Assembly (NCBI RefSeq): GCF_022682495.2
Contig: NC_071389.1
Coordinates: forward strand, 58,736,239-58,800,238
Source: Desmodus rotundus
Lineage: Eukaryota; Chordata; Mammalia; Chiroptera; Phyllostomidae
Direction of reading: 5' to 3'
Length of the DNA: 64,000 nucleotides
This document shows positions 14,176-25,870 of this stretch, one piece after another; positions within the stretch are counted from its first letter, which is position 1; the number at the start of each line of letters is the position of its first letter. The position numbers and the translations under genes are program-made. The notes below the pieces were generated by a model, which saw only the letters and a list, made by a program, of their open reading frames with translations, did not search any database and was not told the DNA's origin.

Positions 14176-15144
14176 AGGTGAGGGTAAGCCTCTTACGGAC
14201 CCCAGATTAAATTACCTCAATATTTAAAGTGGAAGAACAGGAAATAAAGATGGTCATTGTCGAGTTTAGTTGTGAAACAAACAAAAAATCCATTAAAAGT
14301 TATAATAATTTTCCAGAAATTTGGTTGACTTAATTGTATATCCACTGTGTTAATCACCAGGATGTTACACTACTTACCAGAATCAAGATTGAAGTGAAGA
14401 GCCAAAGTCTCAGTCCAAATGGAGCGTGTACTCTATTAATCTCATTAATTTGTAAAGTTATTTGTACCCATGGCTTATTTCCTTATCTCCTGCATCACTG
14501 TATTGCTTGTGATACCAGCCTTGGTGCCTTGAACAAAGTGTGTACCCTGGAATTTTTTTGGTATGGATTGAAAAGATGTATGTTGAAGAAAGATAAATAT
14601 TGAAAACTTAGACATAAGAGATATTAAAAATAGTGTAAAAGCTTAGTTGAACAGGAGCTGTAAGATAACTCAGTAACACCTACCATACAAATGATACAGG
14701 TAACTACCATAGGAATTTGCAGAGGGAGAGGGTTTCCCTCACCCACTGCCCGGAGGTGGCCAGGTTGGCTTTATGGCATAGTGGTTTTCAAATCCATCGA
14801 GTCTCTTGATGGGTGGAAAGGAAGGAAATGCTTTCCATATGGGTAAAAACAATCTGTATTAAAAGCTATTTTGAAAGACATATTCAGAATTACTGAGCAA
14901 ATAAGTTGGACAGAATCAGAGGGTTGGATTAAATATTTTTTAAGTTAGATCTGTTTGGGTTTTTTCCCAGTTTTACTTTTTGACACATTTTTAAAACTTT
15001 TTTCCATTTAGCGCCACCTCCCCCAGCCCCCGTTGTAATTTCCCTATTGTTAAAAATAGGGGTATTACATTTGTTGTGATAATTATGGTGAGATAATGAT
15101 ATATGTACTTATGGGAAAATTTTAAAATCAGCATTTTAGAGACC

Positions 15145-15258
15145 TGCCTTTTTCAACTCAAAACCCCAAGTGTTTTCTTTGTCTTACGTATAAAGTGATC
15201 TCTAGGATTGGTTCCAATTTTACACATTTTTATGGTTTAAGGTGAAATTAGGAAGATT
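15145..15258 (+). repeat. 114-bp near-identical direct duplication, copy 2
   Basis: Matches 12923-13036 with a single substitution. The flanks differ except for short microhomologies (TTTAGA to the left, GATT-TAG to the right). The following sequence is not the L1 tail seen beside copy 1, so the shared block is sharply bounded. Confidence 0.95.
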
Positions 15259-17180
15259 AGTCTAATGGAGGTTGGCAAACTGAATGGAGGGTGAGAAATC
15301 AGCTGTGAGATTTTTGCAGAAGTTTAGAGAGAGGTTAGTGCAGAGGGAATGAAAGGAATGAGGGGGTATTAAGACGTTTCAGAGAAAGAGTCAATAAAAC
15401 ACTGAGAGAATTTATACCACTTTAAAATGAAGTACCTTTTATATTAACAGAGCTGTATTTTACCCAAACTTACAATAAGTAACGCTCCAGAGGACTTTTG
15501 GTTTTAAGAACGATTAGAGACTGAGCTAATTTCACTCACGTGTATATATATATATCTGCATGTGCACTTGGACACATTTTGTAAGCATGGTTCAAAGAAA
15601 ATCTGTTACTTTACAGTAGACGCGATTTTTTTCTTTTACCATTTTACACTAATGTGTTTCATTGTTGTTATGAGTCACCAATTGAAGGATATATGTGTAA
15701 TTTATACCTAATCAGTATATTGGTCTAGAAGGGTTTTTAGGGGACTAATAACAGAGTAGAGGCTTCTTTAATACATACGACTATATAAAACATTATTAAT
15801 GTTAACAAATATTGCACTTTAATCCCCTAGAATGATTGTTTGGTACCAGCAGGAGATTTATTAATCCTGAATTGTGTGAAATTGTGTGTGCATAAGCTGC
15901 TACTTACATTGTAAAAACACTATTGAAAACTGTTAACAAGTTTTACCTATAATTGGCAGAGAAGTATTAACTGTGCTGAAAGAAGGATGTGTTTATGGTT
16001 GGCCCCTGTGCCTTAAACTTTTTATCATTTATCTTCTTGTATTAATGTCACTGAATTATTAATTCATGAGCTGGGATGAGGTGGGAGTGTGAAGGCACCA
16101 TTTAAATGTGTGGCAAATTTATCCTTATCACTAGAGACATGAAAAAAAGTCATTTTGTGTTATCTATAAAATGGAAAGGACATTTTAAAATTTCATTTAC
16201 TGTAATCCACTCCACTTTCAGTAAAACACCTAGATTGTTACTACCATAATATAATGCTCTTACTAAAAATTTGTAATCTTCTCCACTCTTTTGTCTTATA
16301 TGTAAAATTGATAAAAAGTTTAGCCTTCATGTATTTTAATGTGGTAACTATTAATTGTAGCTTAGAAGTGTTACATGGTATGTTACAGCCTGGCTATTCA
16401 ATTTTAAGAATCATTAGATTGCAGACAATAAAAATATTTGTTGTAATAGTAACACAGTATTTTGATTGGGGAGAGCCTACATATAGGGAATTGGAAGGCT
16501 GTAGAAATACTTTTGTTTTAAAAGAGATGTGTGCATTTATTGTGACATCATAATTTTTTGGAATACTGTTGGTGATTTTGGCCTTGTAGAATTTTTAGAT
16601 TTATAGAGCAATTCAACAAATTAGAATTCAGCAGTTTCCTGTTGAATACAATGTGGAACTGGGATATATCCAGTGTTTCATATGGGTGAATAGCAGTGGT
16701 GACAGAAATTTCAGGAGTTTGAAGTCACTTTTACCAACAGCTATTTGACACCATCATACTAATGCTAGAAGACCTCAGGGAGTCTTGTCCAAACCTCATT
16801 ACTTCTCAGTCTCCCATTACTGACTGTTTTGATTGGTTTTACATTCTCTCCTGCCAACCAAAGTAGTAAGATAGGTTACTGTGGTGATGTCCTTTGTTTT
16901 CTTTTCTGGAGTTTCTCCCCAACACTGTAAGCTCCACATATGGATCTGTTACACACACACTGAAACACTAATTTGTTTTGGTCAGAATAATGCTGCTTTG
17001 TTTTATTTTTCTCATTTCAGCATGGCTAATTTACCTTTACATTAACATTTAAATTAATTTCTTAAAATAACAGACTAAAGTTGGTTTGATTACTTTGGCA
17101 GACAGTGATAGTTACCGGTCAGTCCATTACTTGACTGAACTGCAGTCAGTTCTCTTTATCTCGTGCCTGTTCATCTATAG
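15259..17180. other. Intronic sequence, no gene recognised
   Basis: A purine-rich stretch at 15260-15420 resembles old repeat debris, and a short TA microsatellite sits at 15543-15555. The 99-codon frame at 16254-16553 has no recognisable domain. Nothing else was identified. Confidence 0.5.
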
Positions 17181-17383
17181 CAGAGTTTGGCAAACTGGCT
17201 GGCTGGCTGTTTGTGTAGTAAGGTTTGTTGGCACACAGCCATGCTCATTCATTACCCATTGTCTACGCCGGTTTTGTGCTACAGTGGCGGAGTTGTATAG
17301 TTGTGACAGAGACCGTATGGTCCTTAAAGCCTAAAGTATTTACTCTCTGGTTCTTTATAGAAAAAGTTTGCTGATCATTGCTG
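17181..17383 (+). mobile_element. hAT-type nonautonomous DNA transposon relic
   Basis: Starts CAGAGTTTGGCAAACTGGCT and ends AAAAAGTTTGCTGATCATTG then CTG, imperfect inverted termini of an old hAT (Charlie-group) element. Internal landmarks include ACACAGCCATGCTCATTCAT, TTGTCTACGCCG, GACAGAGACCGTATGGTCC and AAAGCCTAAAGTATTTACT. These match the widespread mammalian element recalled as MER20-like; the exact name is unsure. Flanking 8-bp duplications have decayed. The 82-codon frame across it is incidental. Confidence 0.82.
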
Positions 17384-19119
17384 TATAATACCAGTCTACG
17401 TATTCCCTTCTTTTTAATCTTTCCGAACATAATGGAGTACTACAGATTTTAGCTTAAGTGATTTGAAGAGTTGCTAGTTACCATTGGTAGTTGCTAAGTA
17501 CAGGGTTTTTTTTGCTTTTATTTATATGTGGAATTGCAATAGGGGATGTGTCTTTCTCAGTTTTCTGAACTGGAAAATTTTAAAATGTTCAAATATTGCA
17601 AAAAATATGTTATTCTTTTACCAAATAAAAGAAGTCTTGGCAAGTAATTCAACTTTTTAGTCAGTTTTTCTCAGCTTTTTAATAACTTTTTTTATTCAAT
17701 ACCACTGTTTTATTACTACATTAATGTTATTTGAAATTTTAATAAAGGTTATAAAATTATATTTTAAACTTAAACCATTTTCTAAAATCCACATAATGCT
17801 TCTATTCCAGGATCAAGTAGTTAAGAAGCAGTAACACGTAAAACTTGATATATTTTAATTTTTAATGAACAAGTTTTGTTTTTAATTTTTTGTTTTTAAC
17901 AGCCATTCAGAATGACTCAGTTCATTACTGTTTCTGATTGTCGTGTCCATGAATATTTCTCTTCCCATCAGAGCCTCCTAATGCTCCCTAGAGTAATCAG
18001 CCTCACCAACCACACAGAATCTCAGAGTAACAGTGGAAGTAGAGTCTGTTCTGTTCATTGACTAAGACTCAACTTTATTTCTAATGTTGTTAATTTTCAG
18101 AAATAATTGATATATTCCTCTTCTGTATAACTCAGTAAAATGCTGTTTTGCTTGTAGATGTAGGTATATGTATATGGTACGGAACGTAGGGCTTGATGGA
18201 GAGTAACCCTGACTGAAGCACAGGAATTTGCTCCTTTTGGAAGAAGACCTGGATGTCATCTTGCTTTTGATCATGTGTCGTTTCCCCACAGAACAGAGTG
18301 TGAGATATGTGAGCTGCATAGTCTTAGGTTATTCTGTTATGGCTACCAATGTAATACACTGTAAGTAGTTTTCAAAAAACGTTTGTTGGAATTAGCAGCT
18401 TCTTTAGATGTAATTTAAAAAATGGAATTTCTAGAATAATTGCTAGGATGTTTTGATAGAAGAGAGAAGCTTATAGTGAGACATATTTCAGTAACCCCTG
18501 GAAATCTTCTTCAAGATCACTTAAAGTGGAATCAGGACCATAAACCTAAAATTAGAATAATTGGGAAAATAATGGAATAGTAGATTTACTGTGTATTCCT
18601 GCCCTCACATATAGTTGTTGGACTTGAGACGTAGATGTTTGTGCATTGTCCAATCCCTGCAGTGGCTGGTGAAGCCAGTATCTAGGGTGCCCTTTGATCG
18701 CAGTCTCTGGCCCTGTTCATCAAGGTGATAATTGGTTGATTTCAAGGGAAACACAGGTCCAGAAACTACTTTTATTTCTCTTCTCTCATTATTTTGGTAC
18801 CAAATACATTTATTACCATTAAGTTTTGGGGAGTTTAGTGGTTATTAATTCATATTTTGGGTCTTGGTAATTTCCTTGAGAATTTAATTCTTAGATTATT
18901 AACTTTTTGAACATGGCAATCATATCTTAATTGGTTTTATAATCCTTTAGAACCTAACACAGGACTAATTAATATATAAGGTAAAAATAAATAAGCAACA
19001 TGCATCAGAACTTAATATCAAAAAATATCTAGATTGTAATCACTAGTTATTCATTGACTTAAACTGACATATGCAATTACATGAGCAGTGTTAACTATTA
19101 CCTACTTTGTTTTAGAAGT
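17384..19119. other. Intronic sequence, weak L2 remnant at its end
   Basis: No exon recognised. 18905-18995 has the layout of an L2 3' end (an AACATGGCAATCATATCTTA part, a CACAGGAC part and an AATAAATAAG tail). The rest is unassigned. Confidence 0.45.
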
Positions 19120-19135
19120 TAGAATTGCAAGTTTA

Positions 19136-19333
19136 TTTATTTTTAATTTTTATTTTACTGCTTTTTTAGAGAAAGAGAGGAAAGGGGAAGAGAGAGAGAG
19201 AAACATAAATTTGTTATTCTAGTTCCTGATGCATTCATTGGTTGATTCTCATATGTGCCCTGACCAGGGATCGAACCCACAACCTTGGGGTGTCAGGATG
19301 ATGCTCCAACCAACTGTGCTACCTGACTAGGGC
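19136..19333 (-). mobile_element. Ves-type bat SINE, antisense orientation
   Basis: Read on the minus strand it has head CCCTAGTCAGGTAGCACAGT, B-box-like GTTCGATCCCTGGTCAGGGC, and a CTCTCTCT-rich tail region ending in A-rich DNA. A 16-bp target-site duplication TAGAATTGCAAGTTTA at 19120-19135 and 19334-19349 is perfect, fixing both ends and implying recent insertion. Confidence 0.92.
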
Positions 19334-20035
19334 TAGAATTGCAAGTTTAGATGACATTATTTATATATTGATATAGGTTGCAAATGAGTTGTATAATTTA
19401 TTGATTACAAAAGGCATTGTGCTATATACTTAAAATTTTCTTCAGCTTCTTACTATATATTTTTAAATTTTTCATATTTATTTTTAAGACCATTAGACAT
19501 ATTTTACTGAGATACCTCATTGTTTCTAAGAAACTTCTGATGCTCATATTGATGATCTAATGTATGTAAACAGATCCTGGGCCATTATTATTTAATTTAG
19601 TTGTTATATATAGATCAAGAGGGAATCGGAATATTGATTCAGGGAATGGCTGCTAACAATGCTGTGTAAGCAGAGGATCCAGTGCAATGAGCCAAACATA
19701 AGATTGCGTCTTATGAACAACTTTGGATTTTTTTCTTTTCTATTTGCCTGACCAATGATTAGTTCGGTCATTAGGTGTGATCAATGGTTAGGTAAAAGTT
19801 CTCAGCTCAGTAAGGCATTTCTTTCATTTGCGTAATGACAAGAAGGGTGTGTACAGTATAATGAGACATTTTGAGGGAGAGACCACATTCACATGCTTTT
19901 ACAATTTATAAATAAACTTTATGTTTAAGAAAAAACCGGTATATATAGAGGTCAGTACTATCCGAAAGAAAAAGAAATCCATCCAAGTTTCAGGCATCTA
20001 CTGAGGGGTCTTGGAAAGGGGGACAGCTATAATTA

Positions 20036-20195
20036 GCTTGGACTGAAATTCAAGTTCTGCCACCTGCTAGTGGTGTTACTTACCCTTTCTGAACCTCGTA
20101 TTTCTGACCTCTGTAATACTGGCCTCAAGGATTAGAGATATGTTCTAATACAGTATTTCACACATAATAGACACCCAGGAAATATTTCTAGCTGT
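20036..20195 (+). repeat. MIR SINE remnant
   Basis: Order of landmarks: TTCAAGTTCTGCCACCTGCT, TGTTACTTACC, TTTCTGAACCTCGTATTTCT and CACATAATAGACACCCAGGA. This is the MIR core and 3' part in sense orientation with typical divergence. Confidence 0.75.
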
Positions 20196-21879
20196 AGTGC
20201 CCGTAATTTGTATTCAAGTCGAAAAAATTATATGGGAAAGCTGGACTATAGATGAGTTAAGGGACAATATGCCATTTAAAAAATAGAAAAAACTAACTTC
20301 TGTGTTGTAGGTATGTTATAATTTTAATGAAAGCAAAATATTTTAAACAAATTATGATTCTTTTTGGTAGAAAAGATTGGGAAGCCATCAAATTTTCATG
20401 ATATATTAGGTAATATTTTGAATCAGGCGTGTAGGCTTAATTTTTTTCCTTTGCAACTTCGTTTGCAAGTTTACGTTCTGTCATAAAATGTTCCCTACAT
20501 TGGTTTGAAAGTGACAGCCATTCGTTTTGAGTATTTCAACCAAAGGATTTTAATGAAGAGGATGGCAGGCTGCCTGCGCTGTGCCTCTGGTGTCCACAGC
20601 TACAAGCCTCTCTTGCATGCTCAGCGTGGCTCCCAGATAGATATTACTGCAGAGAGCAGATGTGCTTTCCTGGGAGCATTCCTGAACCCTTCTCTTTTGT
20701 GCTCCTCCACTAAGCCCTCTCCTAGGAGAATTTCTTCATTGACAAGAAGAAATTTCAATAAAGGGTAAGATCAGTGATTAATGTTAAGGGGACTATAGCA
20801 TAACTAGTTTAATTAAACTACTCTAGACTGGATACCAGTGTCTGCAGGAATGAAACTGAGGAAGAGGGTGGTGACCAGTGTTTGGTCACATGGTTTTAAA
20901 ATCTCTCAACATTCCCAGCCCCAACCCTTTCCTTGTGAGGGAAAGAAAATAAACTCAGAGGCTAACAACTATGAATGCCTGGAGCTAAAAAAGGCATTCT
21001 GATTAGGGATAGCAAGGGTTTTACTTGGATAACTTACTGGAAGTAAGCTCCCAAGGGTGTTGTGTTTTCCTCTGTGTTAGCAAGAAGAGAAAATTCCGAC
21101 CTGTAAGGCCTGCATATGAGATATTTCTGAAAAATGAGCACTCTGAATGAGGTTTAGGTAAATTGAAATGCAATTAACTTATTTTTCATTTTCTATTGCA
21201 TGGGTGGCAGAGTAGGATTGGTGTCCTCTTCTGTTGTTTTTGTTTTGGTAAAAATAGAGAAAAGCAGCTTTTTTTTGCTAGCAAATTATTTCCCATAATG
21301 ATTATAAGTCCATAGCACGTATAAGATTAGAAAGACTGATTTACAGCTGTCTTTAACTTTCACTTAGTGTTGATACACATTTAGTGCATAAGATTTTAGG
21401 CTTACCCAAAGCATTAGCGTTTTATTTTACGCAGCATTAGTGCATAATTAACCAGGAGGGGTGACTCTCATAGGTCTCACGCTTGGATGGCTCTTTCCTT
21501 TCCCTGTTCTCCTCATGCTTGTAGGTGTTTTGTTCACAGCAGTTCAGTGTCCATGAGTAGAAATCAAAGGGAAAGCTTTATATATGAATCTTTACTGTGG
21601 CTTTGCTCTTAATAGAGTATCAACCTTAGTTAACCAGTTTAGACAATTTTAAATTATCTTTTCTTCTTACTAATTTGAAGCATATTATATTCAACTTTCA
21701 GGGATGCTTATCAACAAATGGTTTCAACTTTTTTTTATTTTTGCTAAATAGTCATTATTACATAAAAAGTTAAATGTGATTTCCAGGTAATGTTACATAA
21801 ATACATGACTATTAGTGGTGTTTTCCGAATTTTGCCCATAATTTAAGGCATGGATGTTTACTGCAGGTAACAAATACGG
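20196..21879. other. Intronic sequence, no gene recognised
   Basis: 20505-20768 is an 87-codon open frame, locally GC-richer, ending near AATAAAG|GGTAAGAT, which looks slightly donor-like. No acceptor of matching quality and no protein similarity were recognised, so it is left unassigned. Confidence 0.4.
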
Positions 21880-21992
21880 GATGGAGAAAAGTAGGTGTAC
21901 AGTTGTTCATATGGAAAGTATGTTCAATAATTAGTAAATAATACAAGAATAAATTCTTCTGTATACTCACAAGTGTAAACCTACGTTTGCCC
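21880..21992 (-). mobile_element. Palindromic mariner-like MITE, copy 1
   Basis: Inverted termini pair AAAAGTAGGTGTACAGTTGT on the left with AAGTGTAAACCTACGTTTGC on the right around an AT-rich centre (ATAATACAAGAATAAATTC). The sequence matches the reverse complement of the copy at 60461-60575, hence the minus call. I recall it as a Tc1/mariner-type element; the family name is not certain. Confidence 0.75.
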
Positions 21993-22410
21993 AGCCTTGC
22001 ACAGTCAGGTCACTGTCTGAAAGACTGTGGATGACCGTGCACTGTAAGTGGTTGAGGACTGTTAGGACATGAACAGTGCTGAGGCATACTCCGGAAGTTA
22101 CTGTTCTCCTCTGGAAGGTTTAGTTGTAATGACGCCCTGACTTGTAGTAAGGATGCATTAATTGACTTTTTACATGACAGGAATAGAATATATAGATCCC
22201 CCCAAAAATATTGCCATAGGTTTGGTAGACAGTGGCATGTGGTTTATACAAATAAGATTAAGATGAATTGTTTGAGTCTTCTTACTTGAAGGATAAGAAG
22301 AAAATATAGGAGGAATTTGTACGTTGGAAGTGGCTTTGATTTTTTTTTAGATCATACTTTTAGTTTAAGTAGAAATGTTCTGTTTCTGTTTTTATTAAGA
22401 AATGAACAGT

Positions 22411-22641
22411 GCTCTGGCCACGTGCCTCAGCTGGTTGGAGGGTCATCCCATACACCAGAAGGTTGGGGGTTCGATCCCCAGTCAGGGCACGTACCTAGGT
22501 CACCAGTTCCCAGGTCAGGGCATGTACAGGAGTCAGCTGATTGATGATTCCCTCTCACGTTGATGTCTCTCTGTCTCTCTCTTCTTTCCTCTTTCTCAAT
22601 CAGTAAACATGTTCTTGGGTGAGGGTTAAAGGAAGAGGGAG
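22411..22641 (+). mobile_element. Ves-type bat SINE, sense orientation, diverged
   Basis: GCTCTGGCCACGTGCCTCAG head, GGTTCGATCCCCAGTCAGGG box and CTCTCTGTCTCTCTC tract, followed by a CAATCAGTAAACATG tail unlike the AAATAAATAA tail of the other copies. A duplicated CCCAGTCAGGGCA-type block (22480-22520) is included. Probable 13-bp target-site duplication AGAAATGAACAGT (22398-22410) / AGAAGTGAACTGT (22642-22654), two mismatches. The differing tail suggests a separate subfamily. Confidence 0.85.
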
Positions 22642-22654
22642 AGAAGTGAACTGT

Positions 22655-25019
22655 TACTTAGCATTGGGAGGGGTTTCATCTGTGCACTGTGTCTTTACGC
22701 TCCCAGGTCCTCTCTGAAGTTCTTGGGGATGAAAAGTTTTCTAATAATCTGAAGACAAACTGGTGGTTAATATGGGGATTCGATTAGTCTTTTCTGTTTG
22801 TTGAAAAAAGATTAGTAGCCTTTTCTGATTTTGTTTCTTGTTTTGTTTTGCATGGGGAGAAGCTTTTACTGAACTTCACTTTGCAGGTATTTACAGTTCA
22901 GAAGAAGTGTGTTACTGACATCTATGCCTGTGAATGTCCTTTGGCTCGAGTTTGATTTCGGAGCACTGTTTTCTTGGGATTGGTTTCACCATATTTCACT
23001 GTTTATTCATTCTATCCATAGCTGATTGTGGTTTGCTAAGTATTTCAGTTTTCATTAACATTTTAAAATGGACAGTTGTTTTTAATTTGAATCACAGCAG
23101 TAAAATCTTTTGACTTAGTTTTCAAATTTGCATTTAAAACTTGAGTTTTGAAATAATTTTATTTGATTAGGTTGTAGAATGAGGGAAATAAATTTGAGAC
23201 TCTTTTTACTTAGTCACTGCACACAGTGATGGACAGACTTGAGCTTTATTTGCGGAAGCGAAGCCATGGTTTTATTCCACTCCGGAGCTTGTTTCTGTTG
23301 GTTAGAAACAACCTTATGCTGTCTCATAAGTGACCAGAGCATACTTTTAAAATTGTGTTTCATGTTCACGTGAAGAATACACTGCAATTTTAGTACAGTT
23401 AAAATCTGTTCATGTAATACTGTGCCCTGGCCTGGCCAGAGACCACAGAAAAGGTCTTGGTTGTGCGGTTTCCTCCTCCTTTTCCCTCACCAACAGAGGT
23501 TTTCCTATCTTGGCAGCTGTTTCCTACAAGGCAGTCATCAGTCCCTGATTTCTTCCTTCCCTTTCTTCCCACAAACAAGGGCTCTTTCAAAGAGCGGATG
23601 ACTGAAGACAGACCGATCTTGGATTGCTTTAAGAAAGCAGAAACGTGTTCAAGAGTTGAGCATGTGGGCAAGCAGCCTATATGCGTTAGTTCATTGAAAT
23701 GAAAATACTCATTACAACCAAAACTTGGACAGTCAGAACTCTTGGCTTGAATCAGGAGCATTCCAAAGGCTCACTTAATTTTACTGGTAGTAATGAATGT
23801 ACCTCATTCACACATTAAAATTATTCTGCTTGCTTCATCAGGTCATTGAACAGTCTATAGAGTATAAGAAATTGTCCATTGATGAGACTTTTCGATGTGA
23901 CAGGCCTTGAAATTGTCTTGCTCTCTCTATGCTTTACATAAAAGAGCTTGCAGTTTTAAGGCAGGGACTTTGCCACAGCAGTTGCGAACTGCAGGTTTAC
24001 CTGTGGTTTTGTCTGTGGCATAGTCTTTGGGAGCTCAGAGAGAACACGGAAAGACGGAGCTGGCCACTTCTGCAGGGTTGTGTGCATGTGTCTCCAGCTC
24101 ATCAATTTTTCATGTGTCACTCTTCTTTTCCTACTTCTGGCACTCAGAAAAGGAAGCGTGCCCTTTCTTCTGTTTCTGTTTTATTTCTCTGGACATAGAA
24201 GCATCTGAGGTGTTCTCAGAACTGGGTAATTTGAGTTCCGACTTTCCTCATCATGGTACATAGTTATCTTTAGCGATTTCAGAGAAAGCTTAAAAAAAAG
24301 GCTAATTAATGGTTGCAGAGGCATATATGGGGAAGTAGTTTCATCTCAAACTGTAGGCATCATAAAATAAAGTTCTTTGTACAGAACTACTGGCTAGTTT
24401 AATCTGTGATTTTATGAGTCTTTACATTTAAACACTGGATAATAGCTTCGGATTAATTTCTTACATTCTTTTTGGTGGGTTTGTTGGATCCTTAAGGGCT
24501 GGTCAAAATTATACTTGGCTCAGGGTTTTATATTTTTGCCACCTCTCTGAGTTTTGTTTTGTTTTGTTTTTAATAGAAATGCAACCTTGGAGATAAAATA
24601 ATCATTTTCTGGGGTTTTTATTTGGGTCCAGTGGGTGGGTCAACCTACTCAAAGATGTAGGTTTGATTTTACTAACTTATAACTTGCTGTAAGAAAAACC
24701 AATATATGAAAACCTTTACAATGAAATAATTGAGACTTTATTAAACTGCTCCCTCTATGGATAGTAGTAATCAGAGAAATAACAATTTGATATGTGGTGT
24801 TTGGAAGTGTGGTGTTTTTGAAATGCCATTATTGTACAGAATACAACCATAGTTAAAAAATTGTGCACCCTTGTGTAGACAAAGAAACAGTTTCATTATG
24901 TCTTTATTTTGCAAGGTAACATGATAAAATTGCACATAATGTTGCTGTTACCATTAGAAACAAACAAAAGTATATGCATTTATAAAATTTTGTAGAGTTG
25001 TTATGTATTAAAGCTAGTA
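22655..25019. other. Intronic sequence, no gene recognised
   Basis: 23399-23761 is open on both strands (120 codons minus, 81 plus) and less AT-rich than average, but no domain or splice pair was recognised. A TTTTG microsatellite sits at 24550-24571. Nothing else could be assigned. Confidence 0.45.
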
Positions 25020-25330
25020 CAGGGGACCTTTGAACACTGTGGAGTTGGGGTGTCAAACCTGCGCAGTCGAAAAATTTGTATGTAACTTTTGACTCCCCCA
25101 AAACTTAAAGTTCTCTCTCAGTATCTCTGGGGATTAGTTCCAGATCACCCCCCATCCCACCCCAAAATCATGGATGCTCAAGTCTCCTATATAAAATGGT
25201 GGAGAAAAATGCATACAGTTGGCCCTTTGCATCTGCAGACTCCCAGTGATGACTCAAAAACAGTGCTGGTTTTATGGATACTCTGTGGACTCTCACAGTT
25301 AAAACTTATCTTGTTCAGTGGTGGACTGTA
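25020..25330 (+). mobile_element. Composite of Tigger-type DNA transposon fragments
   Basis: The first part starts after TA with CAGGGGACCTTTGAACACTG and includes CTGCGCAGTCGAAAA and AACTTTTGACTCCCC. At 25118 a second terminus begins (CAGTATCTCTGGGGATTAGT, later CATGGATGCTCAAGTC). At 25216 a third begins (CAGTTGGCCCTTTGCATCTG). These are TcMar-Tigger/MER2-like termini, so this is a nested or rearranged cluster about 370 bases upstream of the ADGRL2 exon. Exact subfamilies are not assigned. Confidence 0.7.
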
Positions 25331-25697
25331 ATATAATAAAAAGGCTAAGATTTGGCATAGAACAACAGATGACTTATTCTAGAGTGACATTCTAAGCTTT
25401 TCAAAGGAAAACTCATCATTAGGAATTTAACTATTATGTGAATTCCTATGTTCTGGTTGTCTATACATATTTTTGGGGTTTTGATCATTTTTAAGGTGTG
25501 AGGCTCTGCTCTTCAGCATACAGGCACAGCTTCCATCAGCTCCCATATTGGATATAGAATCAAAATATATACTTAAAAATATATACACTTTGGAGAGGGA
25601 AGGAAGGAGGGAATGAGAGTTATTGTTAATATTATTTTTGCATATTTTGTAATGTACAAGGACCATAGAATAAATGATGGATTTGTTTGTTTTTCAG

Positions 25698-25870
25698 ATA
25701 TGAGGATCAATGATGCAGACTGCTGGGTTCGATGAAGCTGGGCATTTATAACTAGATTCATTAAGGAATACAAAGAAAATATTTAAAGGGATCAATAATG
25801 GTGTCTTCTGGTTGCAGAATGCGAAGTCTGTGGTTTATCATTCTAATCAGCTTCTTACCGAACACAGAAG
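25698..25870 (+). CDS. ADGRL2: ADGRL2 first coding exon (5' UTR plus signal peptide; CDS begins at 25798)
   Basis: Latrophilin-2 is an adhesion GPCR of the plasma membrane that binds teneurins and FLRT proteins at synapses and in development. Only its amino-terminal exon is here. Acceptor: a T-rich tract ending in TTTTTCAG at 25697. The ATG at 25798 has A at -3 and G at +4 (strong Kozak context). It opens 24 codons plus one base, reading [15 protein letters not shown] then LISFLPNTE, with G completed by the next exon (phase 1). Donor: GAAG|GTAAGA at 25871. The peptide is a typical signal sequence: a basic stretch (CRMR) and a hydrophobic core ([10 protein letters not shown]). From memory it matches human ADGRL2 residues 1-25 except Leu for Val at residue 16, a conservative change. 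The next exon should begin the galactose-binding-lectin-like domain; it was not found downstream. The gene identity is firm; the exon's 5' edge rests on the splice signal alone. Confidence 0.93.
25700..25755 (+). promoter_or_regulatory. Cluster of three short upstream ORFs in the ADGRL2 leader
   Basis: Within the 100-base untranslated part of the exon there are AUG-initiated ORFs in all three frames, all closing before the main ATG. One is at 25700-25735 (11 codons), one at 25710-25751 (13 codons, starting with two consecutive AUGs) and one at 25732-25755 (7 codons). None overlaps the main start, so ribosomes could reinitiate after a gap of about 40-60 bases. Such clusters usually lower translation of the main ORF. 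Whether all transcripts include this whole leader depends on upstream exons that are not visible. Confidence 0.6.

Noticed and set aside
12923..15258. 114-bp duplication as target-site duplication of one 2.1-kb insertion
   Set aside because: Target-site duplications are far shorter, and the L1 tail lies at the wrong end for an element spanning the interval.
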